DNA of 64,000 nucleotides from JAPOXR01 sp965199765. GTDB lineage: Bacteria; Pseudomonadota; Alphaproteobacteria; Rhodobacterales; Rhodobacteraceae. A program made the translations under genes and the position numbers. The notes under the pieces were generated by a model. It made no database searches. It was not told where the DNA came from and saw only the letters and a program-made list of their open reading frames with translations. The number at the start of each line of letters is the position of its first letter. The first letter of the stretch is position 1. Shown here piece by piece: positions 26,794 through 35,662 of the stretch. The stretch is taken from contig CBDATC010000002.1 of NCBI GenBank assembly GCA_965199765.1, positions 1,054,001 through 1,118,000 on the forward strand, read 5' to 3'.

Positions 26794-27232
26794 TCAGACA
26801 CGCGGTAGACCGATAGTCCCCCTGTCTAATGGTTTGGAACGGAAAGGTAAACTAATCATGCCAACCATGAATTGTATCGCGTGGAAAATCTGAAATGCAG
26901 GAACACTGCTTACTAGTCGGAATCGCATGAAAAGATTACTCGCAACGGTCGGGAACATGGCGCAAAATCTATATTTTGATGTCAATTCAGAGAATCCAGA
27001 AGGCTAATGCCGCGGCCTGCCGCGCCGCGCGCACATCCGGTTCGATCGGGATCGATCAGTCGCGTGAAGTCGTATTTCGTGAAGAAGGCTTCGAAAGCTG
27101 GACGGACTTTCGGGAATCCATTCAAGCAAATTCAGCGGTTCGGCGCAAAGAAACACGACGAGCGCGAATTGCCGTGCAGAACGCTGCCGTGCTCGGGTCT
27201 TCATGGGCGGGATAGACTAATTCTGCTGTTGC
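26794..27232. other. gap upstream of dnaX, no confident gene
   Basis: About 440 bases. It should hold the dnaX promoter at its left side. Two overlapping plus-strand frames exist (26979-27215 starting MSIQRIQKANAAACR, and 27007-27270 starting MPRPAAPRAHPVRSG), each arginine-rich and without a recognised domain. They exclude each other, and neither has a clear ribosome-binding site. A 26-codon frame, ATG at 26926, also exists. I leave all three uncalled. Confidence 0.25.
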
Positions 27233-27703
27233 CTAAGCCTCTCGACTGGATTCACCGCCCATCAAATTGATGATCGTGCGAGCTGATTCGAGAATTGCTT
27301 CCTCAACACGGATTCTCTGTTCAACATCAGGATAATTCGGTAATGCGACGCACACCTTGTACACATCGTCTTTGCCCTTCGAGCCGACAGCTGCCGGATG
27401 CGCGGTTGAATAAAGGGCGCGGAAACGCGATTCTTCGGATTTATTAAACCCACAAATTTCTATCAGAAGTTCGGCATCTCTCTTCGGCACTGGAGTTTCA
27501 TATGCCGGATTGAGAATCTGACTGACAAAACTTTTGCTCTTGCCCAACCGTTCCGCAATCATTCGTTTCGTGCCCGGCGGGCAACGACTGACGACCGACT
27601 GCAAAACAGTCTTGTAGGCTTTGACGGCTTTAGTTTTTTTATTATTTGTCTCCACAGACGGCAAACCGAAAAGTTGAAAGACGCTGCCTTCACCTAACAG
27701 CAT
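27233..27703 (-). CDS. hypothetical DNA-binding protein, HTH (XRE-like)
   Basis: About 156 residues from ATG 27703; an upstream TTG (27760) and a downstream GTG (27655) are alternative starts. A helix-turn-helix is readable at GTKRMIAERLGKSKSFVSQI (roughly residues 44-63), with the recognition helix SKSFVSQIL. The following PKRDAELLIEICGFNKSEESRFRALYSTAHP resembles the helix after such domains, where a set of regulators act on stress or metabolic genes. The N-terminal 30 residues are not conserved-looking. It is monocistronic, and its target is unknown. The frame is protein-like, so a gene is likely. Confidence 0.6.
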   Translation of the reverse strand: MLLGEGSVFQLFGLPSVETNNKKTKAVKAYKTVLQSVVSRCPPGTKRMIAERLGKSKSFVSQILNPAYETPVPKRDAELLIEICGFNKSEESRFRALYSTAHPAAVGSKGKDDVYKVCVALPNYPDVEQRIRVEEAILESARTIINLMGGESSREA

Positions 27704-28188
27704 CGCTGATTCGCAGCAACCAAGATTTACGGCGTTATGATCCGACGCGCCTATCTTCAAATGCCTGAATTTTCCTCAAGAACGGCTGCCGCGGACAGAG
27801 CCTCATGCAGCTTCGGAAACCGCGTCTTGTTCTATTGCTTTGGTGAAAAATGGGAGCTGACAGTCGACCCGAACGGGATTCGTTACGGCTGCTTCCTCTC
27901 GGACCTGACCGGGTTGGCGAGCCGTTCGCCCGCGTCAACTCCCGACTTTGATTTACTGCAGCAGATGCGTTCAATCAAGCTGTCAACGCGCCGGAATTGT
28001 TTTTTTCGCTCAAACGTCTTTCACCAAATGCAATGCGCATAATTTCCGCCCACAAAAAGAGACACGGAATGGGAGAGCTTCATCGGATCAAAAAAACAGA
28101 CGGATTTATTCCACCGCCAGTCCAAATACGGCCCACGGTCAACGAAAAAATCAAAGGAGAGACACTCTCCAACCGGCAATCACTCCGC
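27704..28188. other. gap without a confident gene
   Basis: Around 485 bases between the HTH gene and the ABC permease stop. A plus-strand frame beginning near 27997 (SLKRLSPNAMRIISAHKKRH) looks partly protein-like, but it starts at TTG after a stop at about 27950 and runs on into the antisense of the permease gene. Another plus frame, 27737-28042, is not convincing. Nothing else is recognised. Confidence 0.25.
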
Positions 28189-28950
28189 TCAATCACGTTC
28201 GGCCCAACCGGCGAAAATTTTCTCCAACGCGACAACCACATAGAACAGCACTATGCCCAAAAATGCCAATGCGATGAGAACGGCAAACATCAGCGGGTAA
28301 TCGGCATTGATCTTGCCGCTGTCGAACAGATGTCCCAGACCCTTGCCATGCGGTTCAATAATCTCCATCAGGTTGGTCCCGATGAATGCAAGCGTAACGG
28401 CAACTTTCAAAGCGCCGAAAAACTCCGGCAGGGTTTTGGGCAAAGCAATCTTCAAAAAAACAGTTGTCCGCGACGCACCCAGAGCCCTGAGAATATCCCG
28501 ATACTCGGGTTCGAGCGTTGAAAGCCCAATGGAAACCGAAACGGCTATTGGAAAAAACGAGATTAAGAAAGCGATCAAGACTGTGTTCAAATCGTCCAAA
28601 CCAACCAGCAAAAGCGCAATAACCGGCACAACTGTTGCCTTTGGAATGGCGTTAAACCCGACGAGCAACGGATAAAGCGCGTCCCTGGCGGTCCGGGAAA
28701 GCCCCATAACCATTCCCAGTATTACCCCGACGATAACCGACAGGCAGAGACCCGCTGTCGTGCGCCAGAGCGTATCCCATCCATATTGCAGAAACAGCAG
28801 CCGATATTTCCAGAACGCCGGTCCCAAATCCGACGGTGATGCCATTTTATAGTTAGGCCAGCCGTTAACCCAGACGACCCACTCCCAGACAATCAGGAAC
28901 AGGACAATCGCCGCCAGCGGAATGAAAATCCGACGCGAGTAATTCATCAT
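28189..28950 (-). CDS. ABC transporter permease, SsuC/TauC family
   Basis: A 253-residue inner-membrane permease with about six hydrophobic segments. The EAA loop with the conserved Gly is readable as EYRDILRALGASRTTVFLKIALPKTLP (about residues 149-175). The N-terminal IPLAAIVLFLIVWEWVVWVNG and the segment GLCLSVIVGVILGMVMGLS fit the nitrate/sulfonate/taurine (NitT/TauT) importer permeases. Its ATG overlaps the stop of the ATPase gene by four bases (ATGA). It takes part in the uptake system with the binding protein encoded upstream. Substrate class is uncertain; pyrimidine, sulfonate or other organic nitrogen/sulfur compounds are possible. Confidence 0.87.
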   Translation of the reverse strand: MMNYSRRIFIPLAAIVLFLIVWEWVVWVNGWPNYKMASPSDLGPAFWKYRLLFLQYGWDTLWRTTAGLCLSVIVGVILGMVMGLSRTARDALYPLLVGFNAIPKATVVPVIALLLVGLDDLNTVLIAFLISFFPIAVSVSIGLSTLEPEYRDILRALGASRTTVFLKIALPKTLPEFFGALKVAVTLAFIGTNLMEIIEPHGKGLGHLFDSGKINADYPLMFAVLIALAFLGIVLFYVVVALEKIFAGWAERD

Positions 28951-29759
28951 GATTTCGGGTGTTGATTTCTGTTTTGAGCGATTTCGATTTGCTCGCGCAG
29001 CGATGCAAGAAGCGCTGTCGCTTCCGTCGAATAGAGATCCTCCAGTCTGCGAACGTCACCGAGTTCAATTCTTGTGGAATACTGAACTTTTGCCGGCCGG
29101 TCGGACAGCACAATGACATCATCGGACAAGAACACCGATTCGCGGAGGTCGTGAGTAATCAACAGGCATGTGAAGGGTTCTATGCGGCGAAGATTATGCA
29201 TCAGACACCATAACTCTTCCCGCGTGAAAGCATCCAATGCACCAAACGGCTCATCAAGAACCAAAACTTCGGGCTTATGAACCAATGCGCGGCAGAGTGA
29301 TACGCGCTGCCGCATGCCGCCGGACAATTCGGACGGCCGTTTGTGCTCAAACCCTTGCAGCGAAACCAATGCCAGCAATTCGCGAGCGCGTTCCTCGCGC
29401 TCGCGCCTCGGCATGCGCGGTGCAACAATCTCCAGCGGCAGCGTGACGTTGTTGATGACGGTGCGCCATTCCAGCATCACCGGATTCTGAAACGCCATCC
29501 CAACCGTCGGCCGGGGAGAAACCACATGCTCCCCAGCCAAACGGATTTCGCCTGAATCGGGTTTCATCAAGCCGGAAATCAGCCGCGTCAGCGTAGACTT
29601 GCCGCAGCCGGAAGGTCCGACAACAGCGGCAAACCCATCCTTCCGGACCTGAAGCGACACACTGTCCAATACCGGCAATGCACCGTCTTTAATCCTGTAT
29701 GCGTGCGACACGTCCCGCAGCAGGATTTGGGCGGAACCCGCCAGACTGCGTTCACTCAC
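28947..29759 (-). CDS. ABC transporter ATP-binding protein, SsuB/TauB family
   Basis: A 270-residue importer ATPase. Walker A is GPSGCGKSTLTRLI (about residues 49-62), the signature LSGGMRQRVSLCRALVHKP (about 144-162) and Walker B VLVLDEPFGALDAFTREEL, the last typical of nitrate/taurine/sulfonate importers. The start is GTG at 29759 (VSERSLAGSAQ). It follows the binding-protein gene after 59 bases and overlaps the permease start, so the order binding protein, ATPase, permease forms one operon. No TPP riboswitch signature was found ahead of the operon. Confidence 0.9.
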   Translation of the reverse strand: MSERSLAGSAQILLRDVSHAYRIKDGALPVLDSVSLQVRKDGFAAVVGPSGCGKSTLTRLISGLMKPDSGEIRLAGEHVVSPRPTVGMAFQNPVMLEWRTVINNVTLPLEIVAPRMPRREREERARELLALVSLQGFEHKRPSELSGGMRQRVSLCRALVHKPEVLVLDEPFGALDAFTREELWCLMHNLRRIEPFTCLLITHDLRESVFLSDDVIVLSDRPAKVQYSTRIELGDVRRLEDLYSTEATALLASLREQIEIAQNRNQHPKS

Positions 29760-29818
29760 TGAAAGTTACGCAACAATCGGACATGGCCGACAATTGACAT
29801 TACAGATTCAAGGTCCCT

Positions 29819-30823
29819 TCAGAGCATCCGGTCCGCGGCATCCGGCAAATAACTGCTGTCGAAATACTGTGAAGGATCGCCGACACTGTTCACAAACTCA
29901 AAATTTTCCCGGAGCTGATCGAGCGCTCTGTTGAAACGATCAACATCAATGCCGCCGATTCCGTTCTGCTGAACGTATTCGGTGTTGACATTGTCATCAA
30001 TCGATAACTGCAAACGCCACGTCTCAAGATCAAGATCAGCCGCTGGATTGCGGTCGGCTACCATCCTGACCCCGGCTGCAGGATCGGCAATCACATCCTT
30101 CCAGCCATTCGTAACGGCTTTCAAAAATCCTTTGACCTGATTTGGATTCGCAGCGGCGTAGTCGGTGTTCACAATGATCGCATTGCCGTAGAGTTCCAAC
30201 CCGTAATCGGCCATCAGGATCACGGAAATATCATCTTCCGCCACACCTAGCCGAACCAAATTCAAAAAGCTTGAGAATGAATATCCGGTCACCGCATCGA
30301 CAATTCCCTCGGCCAAACTTGGCTCGCGGGTTGGAAAGCCCACCGGCTCGACGATGATTTTAGTCGAATCAAGGTTATTGGCGCTGGCAAATGCCGGGAA
30401 TTGTGCCCATGCGCCATCGGGCGGCGGCGCTCCCAAAATCCGACCTTCAAGATCCGCTGGAACCGACACTCCAAGCGATTTTCTGCCGACGACAGCGAAT
30501 GGCGGCTTGTCATATATCATCATGACAGCTTTAACCGGAGCCCCGGGGTTGGTATCCAGAAACTTAACAAGACTGTTGATGTCGGCAAAACCGAATTCAA
30601 AAGCGCCAGTCGCCACCTTGGGAATGGCATCCAAAGATCCCTGCCCGGCTGAGATTTCGACGGAAAGGCCCTCTTCAGCGAAGTGACCATTGTCAATCGC
30701 CGCGAAATAAGCAGCGCCCGGCCCTTCAAATTTCCAATCCAAAGTAAAATTGACTTCAGTCTGAGCCAAAGCCCCATTAGCCAACAGTCCAAAACAGACT
30801 GCAGCGGCGACAGTTCTTGACAT
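29819..30823 (-). CDS. ABC transporter substrate-binding protein, NMT1/THI5-like
   Basis: A 334-residue exported binding protein. The ATG at 30823 follows an AAGGAA ribosome-binding site and opens a signal peptide MSRTVAAAVCFGLLANGALA. The mature start VNFTLDWKFEGPGAAYFAAIDNGHFAEEGL is the NMT1/SsuA-like pattern of uptake systems for thiamine precursors, sulfonates, taurine or nitrate. DINSLVKF and YGNAIIVNTDYAAANPNQVKGFLKAV are further family marks. It is the first gene of the importer operon and is divergent from nudC. The ligand is not known; no known thiamine-pathway gene is nearby. Confidence 0.88.
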   Translation of the reverse strand: MSRTVAAAVCFGLLANGALAQTEVNFTLDWKFEGPGAAYFAAIDNGHFAEEGLSVEISAGQGSLDAIPKVATGAFEFGFADINSLVKFLDTNPGAPVKAVMMIYDKPPFAVVGRKSLGVSVPADLEGRILGAPPPDGAWAQFPAFASANNLDSTKIIVEPVGFPTREPSLAEGIVDAVTGYSFSSFLNLVRLGVAEDDISVILMADYGLELYGNAIIVNTDYAAANPNQVKGFLKAVTNGWKDVIADPAAGVRMVADRNPAADLDLETWRLQLSIDDNVNTEYVQQNGIGGIDVDRFNRALDQLRENFEFVNSVGDPSQYFDSSYLPDAADRML

Positions 30824-31024
30824 GATGCGTTCCTTGCTTGCACATTCTCCGAAAATCAAACCCGTGCTTACAAAACCATCGACGAATTAGCAAATTTTCA
30901 GCCCCCAAAAAATGCTCCATTCAACCTGCCGCCATTCCTGTAAAACGGAAACACAGACAATCCTGGCGCCCGCGCCGCATGACCGAATCTTCAGCCGATC
31001 ATCCGGATCAATTCCTTTAACATA

Positions 31025-31975
31025 ATGCCCTCATTCGCATTCGCAGGAGGCGGTCTCGACCGCAGCGAAGTCTTCCGCAGCGACGATCAAGCCATCAAAT
31101 GTCTGCTTGCTCGCTCGGATGCAGGAGTTTTGGTCTTCTGGCGCGGAAAAATTCTTGTGAATTCAAATGCTGGGCTGTGTCGGGTTCCGCATGAGCACCT
31201 CTGCGTCAAAGACAGCAATGATATGACCTTTGTCGGCATCTCCGAGGGGGCGCCGGTGTTCGCTGCAACCATACGGGATTGGGACTGTGCTCTTGGATCC
31301 GTTGCCGCTCATGACAGCATCGCCGACCGTTCGGAACAAATCCATCCCAATGCGCCGGCAGGTTCGAAATTCGTAAATCTCAGAGCGGTGATGAACAGTT
31401 TAACCGCAGAAGACTGCGAAGTCGCGGCAACCGCCAAGGCCCTCCTGGACTGGCATCGCTCTTATCAATTCTGCCCTGCCTGCGGACACCGGCTGAAACA
31501 ATCCCAAGCAGGCTGGCAGCTTCATTGTACTCAATGCGGCCAAATACACTTTTGCCGAATCAGCCCCGTTGTCATCATGCTTGTGCTGCACAGAAACTCG
31601 GTTTTGCTGGGACGTTCGCATGGCTGGCCGGAGGGCATGCACTCATTGCTTGCCGGATTCATCGAACCCGGTGAGACTGTCGAAGCCGCTGTTCAGCGGG
31701 AAACATTCGAAGAAACCGGCGTAACGGTGGGTCGGGTTGAATATGTCGCATCCCAGCCCTGGCCTTTCCCGAACTCGCTGATGTTTGGCTTCGCCGCGCA
31801 CGCTGATGACAGCGAAATTCTGCTTGACGAAAGCGAACTGGAATCCGCGCTTTGGGTATCGCGCGAAAGGCTGGCGCTGGTCTTCGACCACCGGGACGAA
31901 TCCATTCGCCCGCCCAGACGGGGCGCGATCGCCGAATATCTGATGCGGCTCTGGTTAACCGGGCGCATCGGTTAA
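31025..31975 (+). CDS. nudC: NAD(+) diphosphatase (NADH pyrophosphatase)
   Basis: A 316-residue NudC that hydrolyses NAD(H) to NMN(H) and AMP and, in the family, removes NAD caps from RNA. A Cys4 zinc ribbon (CPACG and CTQCG, about residues 151-173) precedes the Nudix fold, whose box is GFIEPGETVEAAVQRETFEETGV (about residues 213-235), and the NudC-specific SQPWPFPNSLMFGF follows. N-terminal residues 1-140 are the poorly conserved NudC N-domain. It is a stand-alone gene divergent from the NMT1-type importer. Confidence 0.93.
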   Translation: MPSFAFAGGGLDRSEVFRSDDQAIKCLLARSDAGVLVFWRGKILVNSNAGLCRVPHEHLCVKDSNDMTFVGISEGAPVFAATIRDWDCALGSVAAHDSIADRSEQIHPNAPAGSKFVNLRAVMNSLTAEDCEVAATAKALLDWHRSYQFCPACGHRLKQSQAGWQLHCTQCGQIHFCRISPVVIMLVLHRNSVLLGRSHGWPEGMHSLLAGFIEPGETVEAAVQRETFEETGVTVGRVEYVASQPWPFPNSLMFGFAAHADDSEILLDESELESALWVSRERLALVFDHRDESIRPPRRGAIAEYLMRLWLTGRIG

Positions 31976-31992
31976 GGCGGGTCCGCTGTTTG

Positions 31993-32826
31993 TCACATAC
32001 GGCCCGAAGCGGCCGGATAGACCCCAATCAGATGAAACTTGCTGGTAAAAAAGTCCAGTTCCTCGAAAGCAAGTGCGACATTCCTGTCTTCAGGATGCCC
32101 TTCAACTTCTGCGAAAAACTGAGTCGCCTTGAATGTGCCGTGCATCATGTAGCTTTCCAATTTGATCATGTTGACATGGTTCGTGGCGAATCCGCCCAGC
32201 GCTTTGAACAGGGCAGCCGGCAAGTTTCGCACTTGGAACATGAATGAGGTGATCATTCCATTTGAGCCCCGGCGCGACAAATTCTTGTCTTTCGACATAA
32301 TAAAGAAACGCGTTCGATTGAATTTTTCGTCTTCGATGTCCGAGGCTAATGATTCCAGACCATAGATTCTTCCAGCCAGAGAAGAGGCGAGCGCCGCCAC
32401 CTTCGGGTCGCGCAGCTGCGCAACATAACTCGCTGCCCCAGCCGTGTCGGCCCAGCTGCGCGCGCTTATCTGATGCGCTGCGAGAAAACCGCGGCACTGA
32501 CCCAGCAGCACCGCATGGCTGTAAGCTGAACTGATTGAAGATAATTCTGTTCCTGGAATCGCCAGCAGATTGATCCGAATGCGGACAAAGGTCTCATCAA
32601 CCACAAAAAGACCGGATTTCGGCAAAATCTGATGAATGTCCGGCACACGGCCATAAATTGCATTCTCGACCGGCAATGCAGCCAATTCGGTCTTCCCGGT
32701 CACAACCGCTTCGACGCACTGGCCAACGGTTTCATAGTGGATCGGCTCATGATCCGGCCGCGCCTGCATGCAAGCTTGATGTGAATAAGCGCCTAACTCT
32801 CCTTGAAAGGCAATCTTGGCAGTCAC
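31993..32826 (-). CDS. pheA: prephenate dehydratase
   Basis: A 277-residue PheA catalysing prephenate to phenylpyruvate in phenylalanine synthesis. I choose GTG at 32826, preceded by GGAGG at 7 bases, because IAFQGELGAYSHQAC (about residues 6-20) is the family N-terminus; an ATG about 12 codons upstream lacks such a site. The catalytic segment NRTRFFIM (about residue 180) and a C-terminal ACT domain with KLESYMMHGTFKATQFF follow. The feedback-binding ESRP motif of other bacteria reads ESYM here, which is usual for alphaproteobacteria. No chorismate mutase domain is fused. Confidence 0.93.
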   Translation of the reverse strand: MTAKIAFQGELGAYSHQACMQARPDHEPIHYETVGQCVEAVVTGKTELAALPVENAIYGRVPDIHQILPKSGLFVVDETFVRIRINLLAIPGTELSSISSAYSHAVLLGQCRGFLAAHQISARSWADTAGAASYVAQLRDPKVAALASSLAGRIYGLESLASDIEDEKFNRTRFFIMSKDKNLSRRGSNGMITSFMFQVRNLPAALFKALGGFATNHVNMIKLESYMMHGTFKATQFFAEVEGHPEDRNVALAFEELDFFTSKFHLIGVYPAASGRM

Positions 32827-32950
32827 GTTAAGCCTCCGCTTCAGCACCAAAACGAGCATCACCTATATCTTGCCAAAACGGAATGAAAGAAGGTAGAAGC
32901 GCTTGTGTTGGGATAACACGGTATTGAGGCAGCTCAGACAGGAGTTCAGC

Positions 32951-33478
32951 ATGGTGGATACAATGACCGCGACAAAGGCTGTCGGCGCATTCTGTGGCGC
33001 CATGCTTGTTCTTCTCATCGGTCAATGGATCGCCTCTTCGGTTTATCATGTCGGCGAATCCGGCCATGGCGACAGTCACGGTTCGGTTATTTTCGCCGAG
33101 CTGGAAGATACGGTGATTTCCCAAACCGCCTCCGCAGACACAAGCGTCGATATTCTTGAGCTGTTGGCAACTGCGGATGCCGGAAAAGGCGAAAGAGTTT
33201 TCGCCAAATGCAAGGCCTGCCACAAAGCCGATGAAGAAACCAATGGAGTCGGCCCGCACCTGTTGGCAATCATTGATCGGCCGGTGGCGGCGATTGAAGC
33301 GTTCAACTACTCCAACCCAATGGCGGTGTTCGGCGGCGTTTGGGACGTGCAAAGACTCGCTGATTTCCTTGCAAACCCAAAAAAATACCTTCCCGGAACA
33401 AAAATGTCGTTTGCTGGTCTGAAAAAGCCAAAGGACCGCGCTGATGTGATCGCCTATCTGCAGGAATTTCAGCAATAA
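32951..33478 (+). CDS. membrane-anchored cytochrome c (class I, CycM/c552-like)
   Basis: A 175-residue class I cytochrome. ATG 32951 follows GGAG and opens a membrane anchor (AVGAFCGAMLVLLIGQWIASSVY, about residues 11-33). A His/Ser-rich linker leads to the haem site CKACH (about 88-92) and the distal methionine in TKMSFAGLKKPKDR (about 150). This is the layout of the inner-membrane CycM cytochromes that connect the bc1 complex with cytochrome c oxidase. It lies divergent from pheA, and a tiny aa3 oxidase subunit is encoded elsewhere in the window (47.3 kb). Confidence 0.9.
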   Translation: MVDTMTATKAVGAFCGAMLVLLIGQWIASSVYHVGESGHGDSHGSVIFAELEDTVISQTASADTSVDILELLATADAGKGERVFAKCKACHKADEETNGVGPHLLAIIDRPVAAIEAFNYSNPMAVFGGVWDVQRLADFLANPKKYLPGTKMSFAGLKKPKDRADVIAYLQEFQQ

Positions 33479-33766
33479 ACTTATTGACTGAGCAAACGAA
33501 CCGGTCGCCAAACAATTTCACGAAATCTGCGATTAATTCCTTTCGGAGCATTGCCGATGGAGTGGACGATCCTGATCGATCAAGCCCGCTTTCTCGGAAT
33601 TTCAAAAAAAGTTTCTGCAAGATCTGTGAATCCCGGTCAACTCTTTGGAATTGATTCTTTGACGGTCATCATAGGATAAGAAATCCATAATAACAGGCTA
33701 AGCGATTTGTGGGAACCCAATTCAAGTGCTAGCCTTGGCGCCGTAATTCAATTTGAGGGAAAAGCT

Positions 33767-35641
33767 ATGAAACTGTTAAGAGACGCTCAATTCGTCGGAA
33801 AACTCGCTCTCTTGACAGCAGCGGCGCTCTTTGCCGGACCCGTGTCAGGCCTGTCCGATGACAATGACGTTATCATCGCGCATGGAATCTCAAAGTTTGG
33901 TGATCTCAAATATGATGCCGATTTCAAGCGCTTGGAATATGTCAATCCCGATGCGCCGAAGGGTGGTGAAATATCCATCTGGGCGGAAGGCACTTTCGAC
34001 TCGATGAATCCGTATTCGACAAGCGGGCGAGCCGGCGGCCTTTCGCACATGTTCTACGAATCATTGTTGACCGGCACAGCCGACGAAGTGAGTTCGAGTT
34101 ACGGGTTGCTTGCAGCATCACTCGAATATCCCAAGGACCGATCCTGGGTTATCTTCAATATACGCCCGGAAGCGCGGTTTTCAGACGGCTCGCCGCTGAC
34201 CGAACAAGATGTGCTGTTTTCCTACAAACTGTTGCGAGAACAAGGGCTGCCCTCCTACAGGGCGGAACTCAGACGGGCGGTGATGTCAGCTGAGATCCTA
34301 GCTCCGCTTCGCATCAAATTTGAATTCAACCCCGGCATACCAACTCTATCTCTCCCGGCAATGGTGGGTTCCATTCCAGTGTTTTCCAAGGCATGGTTTG
34401 ACAGCACCGGAGCGCGGCTCGATGAATCACGCCTCCAAGTCGCTCCAGGCTCGGGACCTTATGTCCTTGATTCCTTTGACCCTAGCCGTCAAATCATTTA
34501 CCGGCGCAATCCCGACTACTGGGGCTCGCATCTGCCGATTAACCAAGGGCAAAATAATTTCGACCAAATCAGAGTCGAATATTATGGCGACACCGCCGCG
34601 GCCTTCGAAGCGTTCAAGTCGGGAGAATACACGTTCCGCAATGAAAACCTGTCTGTGCAATGGGCGACCGGATACGACTTTCCAGCAATTGAAAAGGGCT
34701 GGGCTGTAAAGCAGATTCTTCCGCACGGATTTCCAGCCAGAGGACAGAGCTTCGTGTTCAATCTCAGGCGCCAGAAGTTTCAGGATATCAGAGTGCGTGA
34801 AGCTCTCGGCCTGATGTTTAACTTTGAATGGTCGAACAACACGCTCTTCTATGACTTATATGCTCGGATTAATTCATTTTGGGAAAACAGCCACTTGGCC
34901 GCATCCGGCTTGCCGGACGAGCATGAGCTGGAATTGCTCGAACCGTTGCGCGGCATGGTTTCGGATGCTGTATTCAACGAACCCGCGCGCTTAGCGCCAA
35001 CGTCATCAGCCGACCGGTCATTGGATCGCCGGAATCTGCGGAAAGCTTCAGCTCTGCTTGACGAAGCCGGTTGGATCGTAGGCGATGATGGAGTTCGGCG
35101 AAATGCCGCCGGCAAAGCGCTCACTGTCGAATTTCTGGAGGATTCGCTTTCATTCGAGCGAATCATTAATCCATTTGTCGAAAACCTCAGGGCCGCAGGT
35201 GTGGATTCTTTCCTCACGCGGGTTGATCCGGCGCAATACACCAATAGGACAAGAAGCCACGATTTCGATATCATCACCACGAGCTTCGGCTTTGGTCTTG
35301 AACCTTCTGGACCAGGTCTTCGGCAGTATCTCGGTTCGGAGCATGTGGACAGCGTGTTCAATGACCCTGGTCTCGCCAACAAAGCCGTCGACCAGTTAAT
35401 TGATCACATCCAAGAGGCAAAAACCCCCGCCGAACTGCAAACAGCGGTCAAGGCTCTGGACAGAGTGCTCCGCACCGAGCTGTTCTGGGTCCCGCAATGG
35501 TATAAAGCCGAGCATACGGTAGCATATTACGATATGTACGAACGTCCTGATAATCTGCCGCCCTACAGTCTTGGCCATCTGAGTTTCTGGTGGTTCAACC
35601 CCGAAAAAGCCGACCGCCTGACTGAAGCGGGAGCCTTCTGA
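33767..35641 (+). CDS. yejA: oligopeptide/microcin C-type ABC transporter substrate-binding protein
   Basis: A 624-residue exported binding protein of the SBP_bac_5 family. ATG 33767 is preferred for its GAGG site and signal peptide (MKLLRDAQFVGKLALLTAAALFA); upstream in-frame starts precede it. The mature chain has HGISKFGDLKYDADFKRLEYVNPDAPKGG, which is characteristic of YejA, and the family's WFNP near the C-terminus. YejA binds peptides, including microcin C in E. coli, and passes them to YejBEF. It is followed after 21 bases by the permease yejB and heads a four-gene operon. Confidence 0.92.
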   Translation: MKLLRDAQFVGKLALLTAAALFAGPVSGLSDDNDVIIAHGISKFGDLKYDADFKRLEYVNPDAPKGGEISIWAEGTFDSMNPYSTSGRAGGLSHMFYESLLTGTADEVSSSYGLLAASLEYPKDRSWVIFNIRPEARFSDGSPLTEQDVLFSYKLLREQGLPSYRAELRRAVMSAEILAPLRIKFEFNPGIPTLSLPAMVGSIPVFSKAWFDSTGARLDESRLQVAPGSGPYVLDSFDPSRQIIYRRNPDYWGSHLPINQGQNNFDQIRVEYYGDTAAAFEAFKSGEYTFRNENLSVQWATGYDFPAIEKGWAVKQILPHGFPARGQSFVFNLRRQKFQDIRVREALGLMFNFEWSNNTLFYDLYARINSFWENSHLAASGLPDEHELELLEPLRGMVSDAVFNEPARLAPTSSADRSLDRRNLRKASALLDEAGWIVGDDGVRRNAAGKALTVEFLEDSLSFERIINPFVENLRAAGVDSFLTRVDPAQYTNRTRSHDFDIITTSFGFGLEPSGPGLRQYLGSEHVDSVFNDPGLANKAVDQLIDHIQEAKTPAELQTAVKALDRVLRTELFWVPQWYKAEHTVAYYDMYERPDNLPPYSLGHLSFWWFNPEKADRLTEAGAF

Positions 35642-35662
35642 TCAAGCCTCCGGAAACGGGCT

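Noticed and set aside
30824..31024. TPP riboswitch ahead of the NMT1-type importer
   Set aside because: The CTGAGA-type conserved core is absent in the gap on the relevant strand.
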